Shown: in pieces, positions 45,374 to 55,169 of the stretch
How positions within the stretch are numbered: the first letter of the stretch is position 1
Layout: each line of letters begins with the position of its first letter
NCBI GenBank assembly: GCA_030523645.1
Contig: JAUNIB010000001.1
Location: 496,001-560,000 of the forward strand
Length of the DNA stretch: 64,000 bases
Direction of reading: 5' to 3'
Source: Selenomonadaceae bacterium
Lineage (GTDB): Bacteria; Bacillota; Negativicutes; Selenomonadales; Selenomonadaceae
Made by a program: the position numbers and the translations under genes
Notes under the pieces: generated by a model
Told to the model about the DNA's origin: nothing
The model's database searches: none
The model's input: the letters and a program-made list of their open reading frames with translations, nothing else

Positions 45374-46432
45374 ATGGAAAATAACGAAAACCAGCACAAA
45401 CGCCGCATACATTATTCGGGAAAATACCCTCGCAGATATGAGGAGAAGTATAAGGAACTAAATCCGGAAAAATACGCAGATGAAATAAGTCATGTCATTG
45501 GAAAAGGGAATACGCCGGCCGGTATGCATATACCTATAATGGTGAAGGAAATCCTTGAAGTTCTTTCAATACGACCGGGTATGACGGGCTTTGATGCTAC
45601 TCTGGGCTATGGCGGTCATACACTGGCTATGCTCAGGGACCTGCAGGGTAAAGGTCATCTGTACAGCAGCGATATCGACCCCATAGAGTCGGCTAAGACT
45701 GAGCAGCGCATCAGAAAACAGGGCTACGAAAACAATCTATGGACGCTATGTAATATGAACTTCTGTCAAATTGACGAACTGGCAGCAAAAGTAGGCCCAT
45801 TTGATTTTGTTTTAGCCGATCTCGGTGTATCTTCAATGCAGATTGATAATCCGGAGCGTGGTTTTACCTTCAAGAACAACGGACCTCTTGACCTTCGTCT
45901 TAATCCGACGGCAGGGCTGTCTGCTGCCGAAAGACTGTGTTCCGTCTCCCGTGACGAATTGGAAGGAATGCTGGTAACAAACTCTAATGAACCTTATGCG
46001 GCGGAAATAGCAAGGCAGATTTTTAATGATCTGAAAAGAGGAATAAAGATAGATACAACATTGGCCTTGCTTGAAGAAATTGAAAAGGCTCTGCTGAAAG
46101 TAAAGCTTCCAAATGACGAGCGGAAGGATGCTGTAAAAAAATCGGCAGCCAGGGTATTCCAGGCACTTCGTATCGATGTTAATCACGAATACGAAGTTTT
46201 GTATGACTTTATGGAAAAACTGCCTAACTCTTTGGCGCCCGGGGGCCGGGCCGCAATTCTCACATTCCATTCCGGAGAGGACAGAATTGTTAAAAAAGCT
46301 TTTAAGGCATTCAAACAGCAGGGATTGTACAGTGACATATCAGATGAAGTAATCAGACCAAGCCGTGAAGAATGCTATAATAACAGCAGAGCGCATTCAA
46401 CCAAGCTGCGCTGGGCAATAAAATCAACTTAA
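45374..46432 (+). CDS. RsmH-like 16S rRNA cytosine methyltransferase paralogue
   Basis: SAM-dependent methyltransferase of the RsmH/MraW family: HIPIMVKEILEVL, DATLGYGGHT (74-83), ADLGVSSMQIDNPERGFTF and a C-terminal LTFHSGEDRIVKKAFK. It has an unusual basic N-terminal extension of about 50 residues and lies outside the mraZ-rsmH-ftsL division cluster, so it may be a second RsmH-type enzyme with a different target. A weak AAGAGA precedes the ATG. Confidence 0.8.
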   Translation: MENNENQHKRRIHYSGKYPRRYEEKYKELNPEKYADEISHVIGKGNTPAGMHIPIMVKEILEVLSIRPGMTGFDATLGYGGHTLAMLRDLQGKGHLYSSDIDPIESAKTEQRIRKQGYENNLWTLCNMNFCQIDELAAKVGPFDFVLADLGVSSMQIDNPERGFTFKNNGPLDLRLNPTAGLSAAERLCSVSRDELEGMLVTNSNEPYAAEIARQIFNDLKRGIKIDTTLALLEEIEKALLKVKLPNDERKDAVKKSAARVFQALRIDVNHEYEVLYDFMEKLPNSLAPGGRAAILTFHSGEDRIVKKAFKAFKQQGLYSDISDEVIRPSREECYNNSRAHSTKLRWAIKST

Positions 46433-46438
46433 TAAATG

Positions 46439-46500
46439 TAATCGCTGATGGATAGGATTTATTTATTCCTGCTCATTGGCGATTTTCTTTTTTCTGAATT
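46439..46500 (+). terminator. Terminator after the RsmH-like gene
   Basis: AATCGC pairs with GCGATT, with further internal pairing ATG/CAT and AGGA/TCCT; TTTTCTTTTTTC follows. Confidence 0.75.
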
Positions 46501-46520
46501 TATCCCAATTCATTTGGCAT

Positions 46521-46559
46521 TTTACCAACTATTTACAGGCAATTACCGATTTTTTACGA
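46521..46559 (+). promoter_or_regulatory. Pho box: four TTTACN-type repeats at 11-bp spacing
   Basis: TTTACC (46521), TTTACA (46532), TTACCG (46543) and TTTACG (46553) recur about every 11 bases, the helical spacing and TTtACa core of PhoP/PhoB boxes. A TTGACA (46576) and TAGAAT (46591) follow. It should make pstS-C-A-B inducible by phosphate starvation through the phoB-phoR pair encoded downstream. Confidence 0.7.
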
Positions 46560-46643
46560 TTGCCTGATTATGGACTTGACAATATCAGGCTAGAATTTGT
46601 CATGTAAGGTCATGATCTGCATAAATTAAGAGGAGTGAATAGG

Positions 46644-47492
46644 ATGAAAGGGAATTTATTAAAGCTTTTTACATTGGCAATGGTGGCTGTCTGCTGCTTT
46701 ACTGCCGGATGCGGCAGCAGTGGTGGTACAAAACCGAGAGCCAAGGAGTTATCCGGAACGATTGCCGCTAATGGATCAACATCTATGGAAAAGGTCATCG
46801 GCATTTTATCAGAGTCCTTTATGAGTAAGCACAAGGCTGTAAAAATCACCTATGATGCAACCGGTTCCGGCACAGGAATAGAGGCTGCAGCCGCCGGTCG
46901 CTGCGATATTGGTTTATCATCTCGTGACTTAAAGGATAAGGAAAAAGTCATGGGGTTGAAGTCACAGACTTTGGCTCGTGACGGTATTGCAATCATTGTT
47001 AACAATGAGGCTAAGATAAAGGACCTGACTCTTCAGCAGGTATCTGATATTTTTGCCGGAAAAATCACCGACTGGAAGTCCATTGACGGTCGCAGCGGCG
47101 TGTTTGCCTGCATTGGCCGAGAAGCAGCCTCCGGAACCCGTGATGGTTTTGAAAGCATCACCAAAACCAAAGGAAAATGCAAGCTGACCCAGGAACTTAC
47201 CTCCACCGGTGCAGTTATTGAAGCAGTAAAGAATAATCCCAATGCAATCGGCTATGCATCATTTGCTGCAATTAATGTCCGTTCCGGTGTTAAGGTGCTG
47301 ACTGTTGAAGGTGTGTCCTGCACTCCGGAGAATATTGCAAATGGAAGCTATAAAGTTCAGCGCCCCTTCAATCTTATTATGGCAGAAGGAAAGGAACTCA
47401 GTCCCCAGAGCAAGGCATTTGTAGAATTTATGTTTTCGGCTGAGGCAGCAGATTTGATTAAGAAGGCCGGAGCGGTCCCTTTGGTAAAGTAA
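46644..47492 (+). CDS. pstS: Phosphate ABC transporter substrate-binding lipoprotein
   Basis: High-affinity phosphate-binding protein. A signal peptide ends in the lipobox FTAGC (Cys23), so it is tethered to the membrane. The mature domain has GSTSMEKVIG, the phosphate-binding ATGSGTGIEAA and EAASGTRDGFE. ATG 46644 has GAGGAG 8 bases upstream and is preferred to GTG 46635. First gene of the pst cluster; Pho boxes lie upstream. Confidence 0.93.
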   Translation: MKGNLLKLFTLAMVAVCCFTAGCGSSGGTKPRAKELSGTIAANGSTSMEKVIGILSESFMSKHKAVKITYDATGSGTGIEAAAAGRCDIGLSSRDLKDKEKVMGLKSQTLARDGIAIIVNNEAKIKDLTLQQVSDIFAGKITDWKSIDGRSGVFACIGREAASGTRDGFESITKTKGKCKLTQELTSTGAVIEAVKNNPNAIGYASFAAINVRSGVKVLTVEGVSCTPENIANGSYKVQRPFNLIMAEGKELSPQSKAFVEFMFSAEAADLIKKAGAVPLVK

Positions 47493-47493
47493 A

Positions 47494-48375
47494 ATGAAAA
47501 ATTTATCCGTTTGGATTAAGGCAGGAGAGAAGGGCATGCAGATGCTCTTCTTTCTCTGTGGAATGCTTACAGTAGCATTTGTTGTTTGTATTACCATGTA
47601 TCTGGTCATAAAGGGTATTCCTGCTGTCCTTACAATTGGGCCTGCAGAGTTCCTTCTGGGAATTCATTGGCAGCCTGTCGATAATGAGCCTGAGTTCGGT
47701 ATTCTTCCATTTATACTCACCAGCATTTACGGAACAGCAGGGGCTGTATTATGCGGTGTGCCTATCGGTCTTATCACTGCGGTATTTCTTGCGAAATCAG
47801 CCCCACCCAGATTGGCGCTGATTATTCGTTCCGCGGTACAGCTTTTAGCTGGTATACCATCCGTAGTTTATGGCTTGACCGGTATGATTGTGCTTGTACC
47901 TTGGATTCGCAATATTTTCTCATTGCCATCAGGAGCAACTTTATTAGCAGCTATTGTTGTTTTAACTATTATGATTCTTCCTTCAATCATAAGTGTTGCA
48001 GAGTCGTCGCTGAAAGCCGTACCAAAAGAATATGAAGAAGGTTCTCTGGCCTTGGGTGCCACAGAGCTGGAATCCTATTGGCGGGTAACTGTGCCTGCGG
48101 CAAAGCAGGGGATATTGACTGCAATTGTCCTTGGTGTGGGCAGAGCTGTCGGAGAGGCTATGGCAATACTAATGGTGGCCGGTAATGTAGCTAATCTGCC
48201 GAATCTCTTTTCACCTGTGCGTTTTCTCACCACAGCTCTTGCCGCTGAGATGAGCTATGCGGCAGTTGGCAGCTTACACCGTGAGGCATTATTTTCTATA
48301 GGTCTTGTTCTGTTCCTGTTTATTGTAATGCTTAATGTATTGCTGCGTCTGTCTGCAGTAATTGAGGAGGACTGA
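47494..48375 (+). CDS. pstC: Phosphate ABC transporter permease
   Basis: Inner-membrane channel subunit with about six spans. The EAA-like cytoplasmic loop is EYEEGSLALGATELESYWRVTVPAAKQG, and the downstream GVGRAVGEAMAILMVAGN matches PstC. Length 293. It starts directly after the pstS stop. Confidence 0.92.
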   Translation: MKNLSVWIKAGEKGMQMLFFLCGMLTVAFVVCITMYLVIKGIPAVLTIGPAEFLLGIHWQPVDNEPEFGILPFILTSIYGTAGAVLCGVPIGLITAVFLAKSAPPRLALIIRSAVQLLAGIPSVVYGLTGMIVLVPWIRNIFSLPSGATLLAAIVVLTIMILPSIISVAESSLKAVPKEYEEGSLALGATELESYWRVTVPAAKQGILTAIVLGVGRAVGEAMAILMVAGNVANLPNLFSPVRFLTTALAAEMSYAAVGSLHREALFSIGLVLFLFIVMLNVLLRLSAVIEED

Positions 48376-48383
48376 TTTGTAGT

Positions 48384-49286
48384 ATGCAAACATTAACAGT
48401 AAGCAGAACACTTGAGTTGTCAAAAAATATGCCTAATGCGTGGTTTAGACTTAGACGCCGTATATGGAATCACGGTATGCTGGCAATAATGTACTTTACT
48501 GCTTTGATGGTCACATTGCTGTTAGCAGGACTTATAGGTTTTATTTGCTTCCGCGGTGTGCCGTTTCTCACCTTAGAGCTTTTGACCTCTGCCAGTAGTT
48601 ATTTACAAGGAACAATCGGCATATTACCAAATCTGTTAAATACTCTTTATATAATCGGAATCGCACTTGGCTTCGCTCTGCCTATAGGAGTAGGGGCAGC
48701 AGTCTATTTGACAGAGTATGCGGAACATCCACGGATTATATCTGTTATAGAACTGGCAGCAGAAACACTGGCCGGCATTCCGTCGATTATTTTCGGTCTG
48801 GTAGGAATGCTGTTGTTCACCCAGCTAATGGGATTGAAGCAGGGCGTTTTAGCAGGTGGATTGACACTTGTAATGCTAATTCTGCCTATTTTGCTGCGAA
48901 CAATCCAGGAAAGTCTGCGTGAGGTTCCGAACGCATACCGTGAAGGAGCCTTAGCCCTTGGTGCCGGTAAATGGAACACAATTCGTACCGTTGTACTGCC
49001 CAGTGCCAAAGAGGGCATTATCTGCGGATGTGTTCTCGCTATTGGCAGAGTAGTGGGTGAATCAGCAGCACTGCTGTTCACTGCCGGATTCGGTTTGAAA
49101 TTAAATGATTTCTTTACTGCATTGGAAAGTTCATCGGCGACATTGACTGTTGCTTTGTACATATATGCCAGCGAGCAGGGTGAGATTGATGTAGCTTTTG
49201 CAATTGCAGTTGTTCTGCTTGTTGTAACCTTAGCCTTGAATATTGCTGTAATGCTGCTTGGCAAACTTTCGGGGAGGAAAGCCTGA
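48384..49286 (+). CDS. pstA: Phosphate ABC transporter permease
   Basis: Second channel subunit. [27 protein letters not shown] and the loop [29 protein letters not shown] are typical of PstA, followed by [17 protein letters not shown]. Length 300. Its stop overlaps the pstB start by one base. Confidence 0.92.
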   Translation: MQTLTVSRTLELSKNMPNAWFRLRRRIWNHGMLAIMYFTALMVTLLLAGLIGFICFRGVPFLTLELLTSASSYLQGTIGILPNLLNTLYIIGIALGFALPIGVGAAVYLTEYAEHPRIISVIELAAETLAGIPSIIFGLVGMLLFTQLMGLKQGVLAGGLTLVMLILPILLRTIQESLREVPNAYREGALALGAGKWNTIRTVVLPSAKEGIICGCVLAIGRVVGESAALLFTAGFGLKLNDFFTALESSSATLTVALYIYASEQGEIDVAFAIAVVLLVVTLALNIAVMLLGKLSGRKA

Positions 49287-50041
49287 TGAATGAGATTTTA
49301 CGGATTAATAATTTGAATTTGTGGTATGATAGCAAACAGGCTTTGCAGAATATCAACATGCGTATTTACGAGCATGAGATTACGGCACTAATCGGTGCCT
49401 CGGGATGCGGAAAATCCACATTTCTCCGCACTCTTGACAGGCTTCATGACTTAACGCCGATAGTTCGTATAACAGGCGAAGTGCTGTACAAGGGGCAGAA
49501 CATTTATGATCCTGATATTGCTGTTACACAGCTGCGAAAACAAATAGGCATGATATTCCAGAAGCCGAATCCGTTCCCGATGAGCATATACGATAATGTT
49601 GCTTACGGTCCAAGAACACATGGAATCAGCGACAGGTCTCAGCTCGATGACATAGTGGAAAATGCTCTGCGGGGAGCAGCATTGTGGGACGAAGTAAAGG
49701 ACAGACTACGGAGTTCTGCCTTGGGTTTATCCGGAGGACAGCAGCAGCGTTTGTGTATTGCTCGTTCCCTCGCTGTAGAGCCGAATATAATCCTGATGGA
49801 TGAATCAACTTCGGCACTTGATCCAATATCCACTGGAAAGATTGAAGAACTGGCCTTAAAGCTAAAGGAACGCTATACAGTTATTATGGTTACCCATAAT
49901 ATGCAGCAGGCCCGCCGCATTTCCGACAGATGTGCCTTTTTCTGGCTTGGTGAAATGGTAGAATGTGCACCAACAGACCAGCTTTTTAATCAGCCGAAAG
50001 ATGTCCGAACTAAGCTATATGTTTCAGGAAGCATGGGATGA
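49286..50041 (+). CDS. pstB: Phosphate ABC transporter ATPase
   Basis: Drives phosphate import. Walker [10 protein letters not shown], signature LSGGQQQRL and Walker [14 protein letters not shown] are intact. Length 251. GGAGG lies before the ATG. No phoU follows, although it commonly does; mgsA is found in its place. Confidence 0.95.
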   Translation: MNEILRINNLNLWYDSKQALQNINMRIYEHEITALIGASGCGKSTFLRTLDRLHDLTPIVRITGEVLYKGQNIYDPDIAVTQLRKQIGMIFQKPNPFPMSIYDNVAYGPRTHGISDRSQLDDIVENALRGAALWDEVKDRLRSSALGLSGGQQQRLCIARSLAVEPNIILMDESTSALDPISTGKIEELALKLKERYTVIMVTHNMQQARRISDRCAFFWLGEMVECAPTDQLFNQPKDVRTKLYVSGSMG

Positions 50042-50169
50042 GTGACGGAAATTATTCCCATACTGCCCGGTGTAGGAGGTTTTACATAGAGTTTACTTTA
50101 CTTAGCAGCTGATATGAGATATGATGCTCCTGTACAGGATAAGATATTGTGAAAGAAAGGATGATAACC

Positions 50170-50556
50170 ATGGAAACGATTGCATTGATTGCTCATGACA
50201 AGAAGAAGGATGAAATGCTGGAGTTTGTGGAACATCACAAGGAGCTGCTGGAAAAATTTCATTTGGTAGCGACCAGAACTACGGGAACACTGATTAAAGA
50301 ACACTTGGGCCTTGAAGTCGAAACAATGATGTCCGGCCCCTTAGGCGGCGACCAGCAGATTGGTGCGCTGGTAGCTACCGAGCAGGTACAGTATGTAATT
50401 TTCCTACGGGATCCGCTGACTTCTCAACCCCACGAGCCGGATATTAATGCACTTCTGCGCTTATGCGATGTACATAATATTCCCTTGGCTACTAACAGAC
50501 AAAGTGCGCACATCATGTTGAACTATGTTGCATTGAAGGATGCCAAGAAAAGTTAA
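50170..50556 (+). CDS. mgsA: Methylglyoxal synthase
   Basis: Converts dihydroxyacetone phosphate to methylglyoxal, releasing inorganic phosphate; the family is inhibited by phosphate. [33 protein letters not shown] and [15 protein letters not shown] are signatures. AAGGA precedes ATG 50170; an in-frame GTG at 50149 would add 7 residues. At 128 residues it is a little shorter than the E. coli enzyme. Its position between pstB and phoB fits a phosphate-recycling role. Confidence 0.92.
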   Translation: METIALIAHDKKKDEMLEFVEHHKELLEKFHLVATRTTGTLIKEHLGLEVETMMSGPLGGDQQIGALVATEQVQYVIFLRDPLTSQPHEPDINALLRLCDVHNIPLATNRQSAHIMLNYVALKDAKKS

Positions 50557-50587
50557 TAGTACTTTATGTAGAATTTTAAGAAAAACG

Positions 50588-50614
50588 AGGCAGTCATAGC
50601 AGACTGCCTTTTCT
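50588..50614 (+). terminator. Terminator after mgsA
   Basis: AGGCAGTC pairs with GACTGCCT around 6 bases, followed by TTTTCT. It separates transport and mgsA from the two-component genes. Confidence 0.8.
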
Positions 50615-50690
50615 GCTGTAGGTTTTATTTATCTTTATACAGGTCTGGCTGGTATTCATTGCAATGGGGAAGCTTAACTGAGGTAGGACA

Positions 50691-51374
50691 ATGATTTTTT
50701 GCGTTGAGGATGATTCGAGTATCCGGGAACTAATGGTTTATACGCTGAAAGCATCAGGTTATGAGGCTATTGGCTTCGCTGATGCAGCCCGCTTTTGGCA
50801 GGAGCTGAAGAAGGCAAGACCACAGCTTGTACTTTTGGATATAATGCTTCCTGATGAGGACGGCATTAGTATTCTGAAACGGCTGCGTAAATTGCCGGAA
50901 ACAGAGAATTTGCCTATCATTTTGGCATCGGCAAAAGGTACAGAATTTGATAAAGTATTGGGACTTGATCTTGGAGCGGATGACTATCTGGCAAAACCAT
51001 TTGGTATGTTGGAAATGGTATCTCATATCCGTGCAGTGCTGAGACGCTATAAGCCTATTGAACCAGAACCGGTAAACAGTAAGTTGGTTTTGAACGATCT
51101 TGTTTTGGACTTACGCTCTCATTCCGTGAAATGCTGCGGAAGTCCTTTGGAGCTTACCCTGAAAGAATTTGAGCTTTTAAGACTCTTTTTAGAAAACAGA
51201 GGGAGAGCTTTTACTAGGGAAGACCTGCTGGCACAGGTATGGGAGAGCAATTATTTGGGTGAAACCCGCACTGTTGATATGCATATTGCTTCCTTGCGAG
51301 CAAAGCTTGGCAGCTACGGTGAGAAAATTAAAACTGTACGTGGTGTAGGCTATAAGCTGGAGGATAAAGAATGA
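50691..51374 (+). CDS. phoB: PhoB/PhoP-type response regulator
   Basis: OmpR/PhoB-family regulator: receiver domain with acceptor Asp50 (VLLDIMLP) and Lys in AKPFG, then a winged-helix DNA-binding domain (LTLKEFELLRLFLENRGRAFTREDLLAQVWE). AGG precedes the ATG. It overlaps the histidine kinase gene by 4 bases. Its place next to pst and the Pho box argue for phosphate control. Confidence 0.9.
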   Translation: MIFCVEDDSSIRELMVYTLKASGYEAIGFADAARFWQELKKARPQLVLLDIMLPDEDGISILKRLRKLPETENLPIILASAKGTEFDKVLGLDLGADDYLAKPFGMLEMVSHIRAVLRRYKPIEPEPVNSKLVLNDLVLDLRSHSVKCCGSPLELTLKEFELLRLFLENRGRAFTREDLLAQVWESNYLGETRTVDMHIASLRAKLGSYGEKIKTVRGVGYKLEDKE

Positions 51375-52747
51375 CACAGCGGATTTTTCGCTCCATTACT
51401 TTAGCATCTCTGCTGGTTTTTGCCGTAACATTTGGCTTATATTTAACTGCGCTTTATGATTACTTCTCTGAAGTACAGCGCAGTGAGATACGGCAGTCCC
51501 TGGCTCTGACGGCACAAGGCGTTGAAAAGTCCGGAGTCGATTATCTTAATGGGCTTATCCTTAACGAAAAAAGACTAACCTGGATTGCCGAAGACGGAAA
51601 GGTGCTTTATGATAGTGACTCATCCGGCAGAGAGATGGATAATCATCTGGAAAGGGAGGAAATCCGCAAAGCACTTGCATCAGGTAGCGGCGAAAGCAGC
51701 CGTTATTCTGACACAATGCTTGAACGGTACTTTTATGCCGCACAAAGGCTTAATGACGGTACGGTTCTCCGTCTTTCTGTAACATACTGGTCAGCAATTA
51801 AACTGGTTTTAGGTATGAAGCTGCCGATAATGCTCAGTCTGCTTTTGGCTGTTGTTCTGTCTTTTCTGCTGGCCGGCAGGCTGACAAAACGCATCGTAAA
51901 GCCGCTCAATGAAATGGATTTGGAAGTGCCGCTGACCGGCAATATATATCCGGAATTGAACCCATTATTGTTGCGATTGGACAGTCAGCAGCGAGAACTT
52001 AGAGAGCGTCAGCTAAAACTCCTTATGGCCTTGGAAGCGCAGGAAAATGATGCTGTACGACGCAGAGAATTTACGGCAAATGTTTCTCACGAATTAAAAA
52101 CACCTTTGCAGTCAATCTCCGGTTATTCTGAGCTGTTGAAGGCTGGTATGGTCAAAAGCAGTGATGTTGGCCGCTTTGCAGCCAGTATTTACCATGAAGC
52201 CCAACGATTGATTGCTCTAATTGCCGATTTAATAAGTCTTTCACAATTGGATGAAGGTGCTCAAGGCTTAGAGTGGGAGAAGGTAAATTTAAACAGTTTG
52301 CTTACGGAAGTAAAGAAGCAGTTTGAATTAGCAGCTCAATCTATGGAAATTGATATTATTCTGCGAGTCGATGATGTTGAAATAAAGACAATTCGTCCTT
52401 TGCTCCGTATAATAGCAGCCAACCTATTGGACAATGCTATTAAGTATAACCGGCCCGGCGGAAAAGTAGAAATAACTCTTAAAGATACTGTAGGAGATGC
52501 TGTGCTTACAGTGGCCGACTCAGGCATAGGTATACCGACTGAACATCAGAGCCGAGTCTTTGAACGCTTTTACCGGGTGGATAAAGGTCGTTCTAGAGCT
52601 GCAGGAGGAACAGGACTTGGATTGTCAATCGTCAAGCACGCAGCCAGTGTCATCGGAGCCAAATTGGACCTGGTAAGCCAAGAAGGGCAAGGTACCTCAA
52701 TAACGGTACTTATACCGAAACATTATAAAAACACGCAGCCGAGCTGA
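51371..52747 (+). CDS. phoR: PhoR-type sensor histidine kinase
   Basis: Membrane sensor with transmembrane segments near 8-27 and 147-169 bounding an extracytoplasmic domain. A HisKA domain has the phosphoaccepting His near 240 (ANVSHELKTPL) and a C-terminal HATPase domain has N, G1 (ADSGIGIP) and G2 (GGTGLGLSIVKH) boxes. Length 458. It is coupled to the response regulator. Confidence 0.9.
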   Translation: MTQRIFRSITLASLLVFAVTFGLYLTALYDYFSEVQRSEIRQSLALTAQGVEKSGVDYLNGLILNEKRLTWIAEDGKVLYDSDSSGREMDNHLEREEIRKALASGSGESSRYSDTMLERYFYAAQRLNDGTVLRLSVTYWSAIKLVLGMKLPIMLSLLLAVVLSFLLAGRLTKRIVKPLNEMDLEVPLTGNIYPELNPLLLRLDSQQRELRERQLKLLMALEAQENDAVRRREFTANVSHELKTPLQSISGYSELLKAGMVKSSDVGRFAASIYHEAQRLIALIADLISLSQLDEGAQGLEWEKVNLNSLLTEVKKQFELAAQSMEIDIILRVDDVEIKTIRPLLRIIAANLLDNAIKYNRPGGKVEITLKDTVGDAVLTVADSGIGIPTEHQSRVFERFYRVDKGRSRAAGGTGLGLSIVKHAASVIGAKLDLVSQEGQGTSITVLIPKHYKNTQPS

Positions 52748-52767
52748 AACTTGGCTACGTGTTTTTA
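52727..52767 (+). terminator. Terminator overlapping the phoR stop
   Basis: AAAACACG and AGCC pair with GGCT and CGTGTTTT with one mismatch; a T run follows. The phoR TGA lies in the loop. Confidence 0.85.
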
Positions 52768-52867
52768 TATATGGCATTTTTACCTGCAATACATTACTTC
52801 CTATAATTTCTACTTATCGGAAATAATATCAGAAATTTCTCCCCTGCACACTGTAATATATTAAGAT

Positions 52868-54277
52868 TTACAGGACTGCAAACCATGGCCAGAATTGCAT
52901 GGCCAGCCAACCAAACAAGGTTGTTGCCGCGATTGTTAATCCCGAAAGCAGCAGACCGTACTTAAACATACTTTCAGGACTGAGGCCGTGGCTTACCGGT
53001 ATTGCCCTTATGGACAAAGGCAGTGCATAGGCACAGTTTACTGAGACGATAGATAAAAGAATAAACGGTGCCGGATTTAGTGATAAAGCCTGCGATATGC
53101 TTTTTACAACCGGGATGGCTATAGAAGCTGCCGCTGTATTGCTGGATATCTCTGTCAGGAATGCCGAGAATATCGAAAAAGCAAAAATCGTCTCAATACC
53201 GCCGGTTAACGGCAGCTCAGATACCATCGCTGCAATGTAATCAACGGCTTTTGTATCAGTCATGAGCTTGCCGAGAGCTATTCCACCGGAAAAGAGGAAC
53301 ATCATTCCCCACATAATATCCTTTTGAGCTTTATCCCAATTAAGAAACGGCTTACCGTCGGAGGCTTTGGCAAAGAAAGTAACAAAGCCGAGAATGAAAA
53401 ATACATAGGCCGGCTTCAGTCCCGGTAAATACGATGCGTACAAGGGACGAACAAAGGCTAATACTGTAGCTAGGATGAACAACCAAAAGCTGAAGGATTC
53501 ATCCTTTGACATCTTCCCCATCTTAGCATACATTTCAATAAAGTATTCTTTCGAGCCTTGAATCTGTCTGCCGTTTGTCGGAAGCATGCACAGAACGAAG
53601 AAATTTATGAGCATTATGAGGATAAGAAACGGCAGGAATTTAAGCACCCAATCAAAATACATGAATTCGTGGCCGGTGGTTTCCTCAATATAGTTTATGG
53701 CAACCAGATTTGCTGCGCCGCCAAGAGGTGACCCGAATCCGCCAATGCCTGCTCCCCATGCTACTGCCAGCAGAATAGGGACGGCCAGCTTGCTGTCAGC
53801 TATTGATGATTCACCGACAAAACGAAGCATTGATACAGCTATAGGAATCAGAATGCCGCATACTACGACATTAGGAAGGAAAATTGATAGGATTGTTGAC
53901 GCTACAAGCCAGACAAATATCTGCTGCTTCAATGAGGGGCCGATATAAGAAAGAGCACGAAGAGACAATCTCTTATCCAGTCCTGTTTTCGCCCAAGTCA
54001 TTGATATAATATCCGAGCCCAAAAGGAGTATAACAATCTCAGAAAAGTATGGATTGATTATGTGCGGCATTGGTGCAATATTGAATATTGCATTCACTGC
54101 TATTGGCAGAAAAGCTGTAATGGTGATGCTCACCGGCCTGAATACCCACCATACACCCATCCATGCAGTTGTAGCTAATGCCACAGATGCATTCATTGGA
54201 AAGAATGATTGAAGACCAAGGGCCAGGACAATGAAAATCGTCGGTCCGCATAACAGCTTAAAATTCAATGTACCCAC
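52868..54277 (-). CDS. DASS-family (SLC13-like) anion symporter
   Basis: A 469-residue polytopic membrane protein with about 11-12 hydrophobic segments. The second SNT motif is EISSNTAAASIAIPV; the first is changed to LPNVVVCGILIPI. A long hydrophilic loop lies near 245-265. Such transporters take up dicarboxylates, citrate, sulfate or similar anions with sodium. The substrate cannot be read from sequence. Confidence 0.85.
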   Translation of the reverse strand: MGTLNFKLLCGPTIFIVLALGLQSFFPMNASVALATTAWMGVWWVFRPVSITITAFLPIAVNAIFNIAPMPHIINPYFSEIVILLLGSDIISMTWAKTGLDKRLSLRALSYIGPSLKQQIFVWLVASTILSIFLPNVVVCGILIPIAVSMLRFVGESSIADSKLAVPILLAVAWGAGIGGFGSPLGGAANLVAINYIEETTGHEFMYFDWVLKFLPFLILIMLINFFVLCMLPTNGRQIQGSKEYFIEMYAKMGKMSKDESFSFWLFILATVLAFVRPLYASYLPGLKPAYVFFILGFVTFFAKASDGKPFLNWDKAQKDIMWGMMFLFSGGIALGKLMTDTKAVDYIAAMVSELPLTGGIETIFAFSIFSAFLTEISSNTAAASIAIPVVKSISQALSLNPAPFILLSIVSVNCAYALPLSIRAIPVSHGLSPESMFKYGLLLSGLTIAATTLFGWLAMQFWPWFAVL

Positions 54278-54373
54278 CTCTAAAAATGTTAAATATTCAC
54301 TTAATTATCATTCTACACCTTACAATATTCTATTTCAATTCTAAATCTAATTAATCCGATAAAAAACAAAAAT

Positions 54374-54419
54374 CTCCCGAAAACCAAAGAACAAGATTTC
54401 CTTGATTTTCAGGAGAAAA
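54374..54419 (-). terminator. Terminator of the ylxM-to-trmD operon
   Basis: On the minus strand, CTCCTGAAAA pairs with TTTTCGGGAG (one G-T pair), followed by ATTTTTG, just after the trmD stop. Confidence 0.8.
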
Positions 54420-54421
54420 AA

Positions 54422-55168
54422 TCATTCAGCCAGCTCTAATCTAGCTTCATCGTAAATCTTCTTTTCAGCCTTTGTTTCAGGCTTATATTCCGTCAGGAGA
54501 TCCGGTCTGTAACGAAGCGTATCTTTTAGTGCTTCTTTTTTTCGCCATCTCTCAATCAGAGCATGATTACCGGAGAATAATACCTTCGGGACTTCCCTGC
54601 CAAGATAATCTCTCGGCCGGGTATACTGTGGATATTCAAGAATTCCGTTATAAAAGCTGTCGGTTTCAGCAGAATCATCCGCATGAAGTACTCCGGGAAT
54701 CATTCTGGACACAGCATCGACAATGACCATTGCCGGCAGCTCTCCACCGGTCAGGACATAATCACCTATGGAAATCATCTCGTCCGGCAATTCAGCCTCT
54801 ATGCGGGCATCAAAGCCTTCATAATGACCGCAGATGAATATCAACTGTTCATACTCAGCCAGTTGTTTGGCTTTATCCTGAGTAAATCTCTGGCCTTTTG
54901 GGCTAAGAAGTATCACCCGGCATTTATCGGCGGCCCCAACAGATTTCACAGCATTCAGAGCATCAAAGAACGGTTCCGGTTTCAGCACCATACCGCTGCC
55001 ACCGCCAAAGGGAATATCATCTACCTTGTGATGCTTATCTGCTGAAAAATCCCTTGGATTTGTAATATGAACATCAATGAGCCCCGCCTGTCTGGCGCGG
55101 CTCAATATACTCTCTGAAAACGGTCCGGTGAACATCTCCGGGAAAAGTGACAATATATCAATGCGCAT
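54422..55168 (-). CDS. trmD: tRNA (guanine-N1)-methyltransferase
   Basis: Methylates G37 of tRNAs to prevent frameshifting. SPOUT/TrmD knot signatures: SLFPEMFTG, VHITNPRDFS, PFGGGSGMVLKPEP, FICGHYEGFDAR and SIGDYVLTGGELPAM. ATG 55168 is chosen since it gives MRIDILSLFPEMF, 1 base after the rimM stop; an upstream 55210 start would extend into rimM. Length 248. Confidence 0.95.
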   Translation of the reverse strand: MRIDILSLFPEMFTGPFSESILSRARQAGLIDVHITNPRDFSADKHHKVDDIPFGGGSGMVLKPEPFFDALNAVKSVGAADKCRVILLSPKGQRFTQDKAKQLAEYEQLIFICGHYEGFDARIEAELPDEMISIGDYVLTGGELPAMVIVDAVSRMIPGVLHADDSAETDSFYNGILEYPQYTRPRDYLGREVPKVLFSGNHALIERWRKKEALKDTLRYRPDLLTEYKPETKAEKKIYDEARLELAE

Positions 55169-55169
55169 A

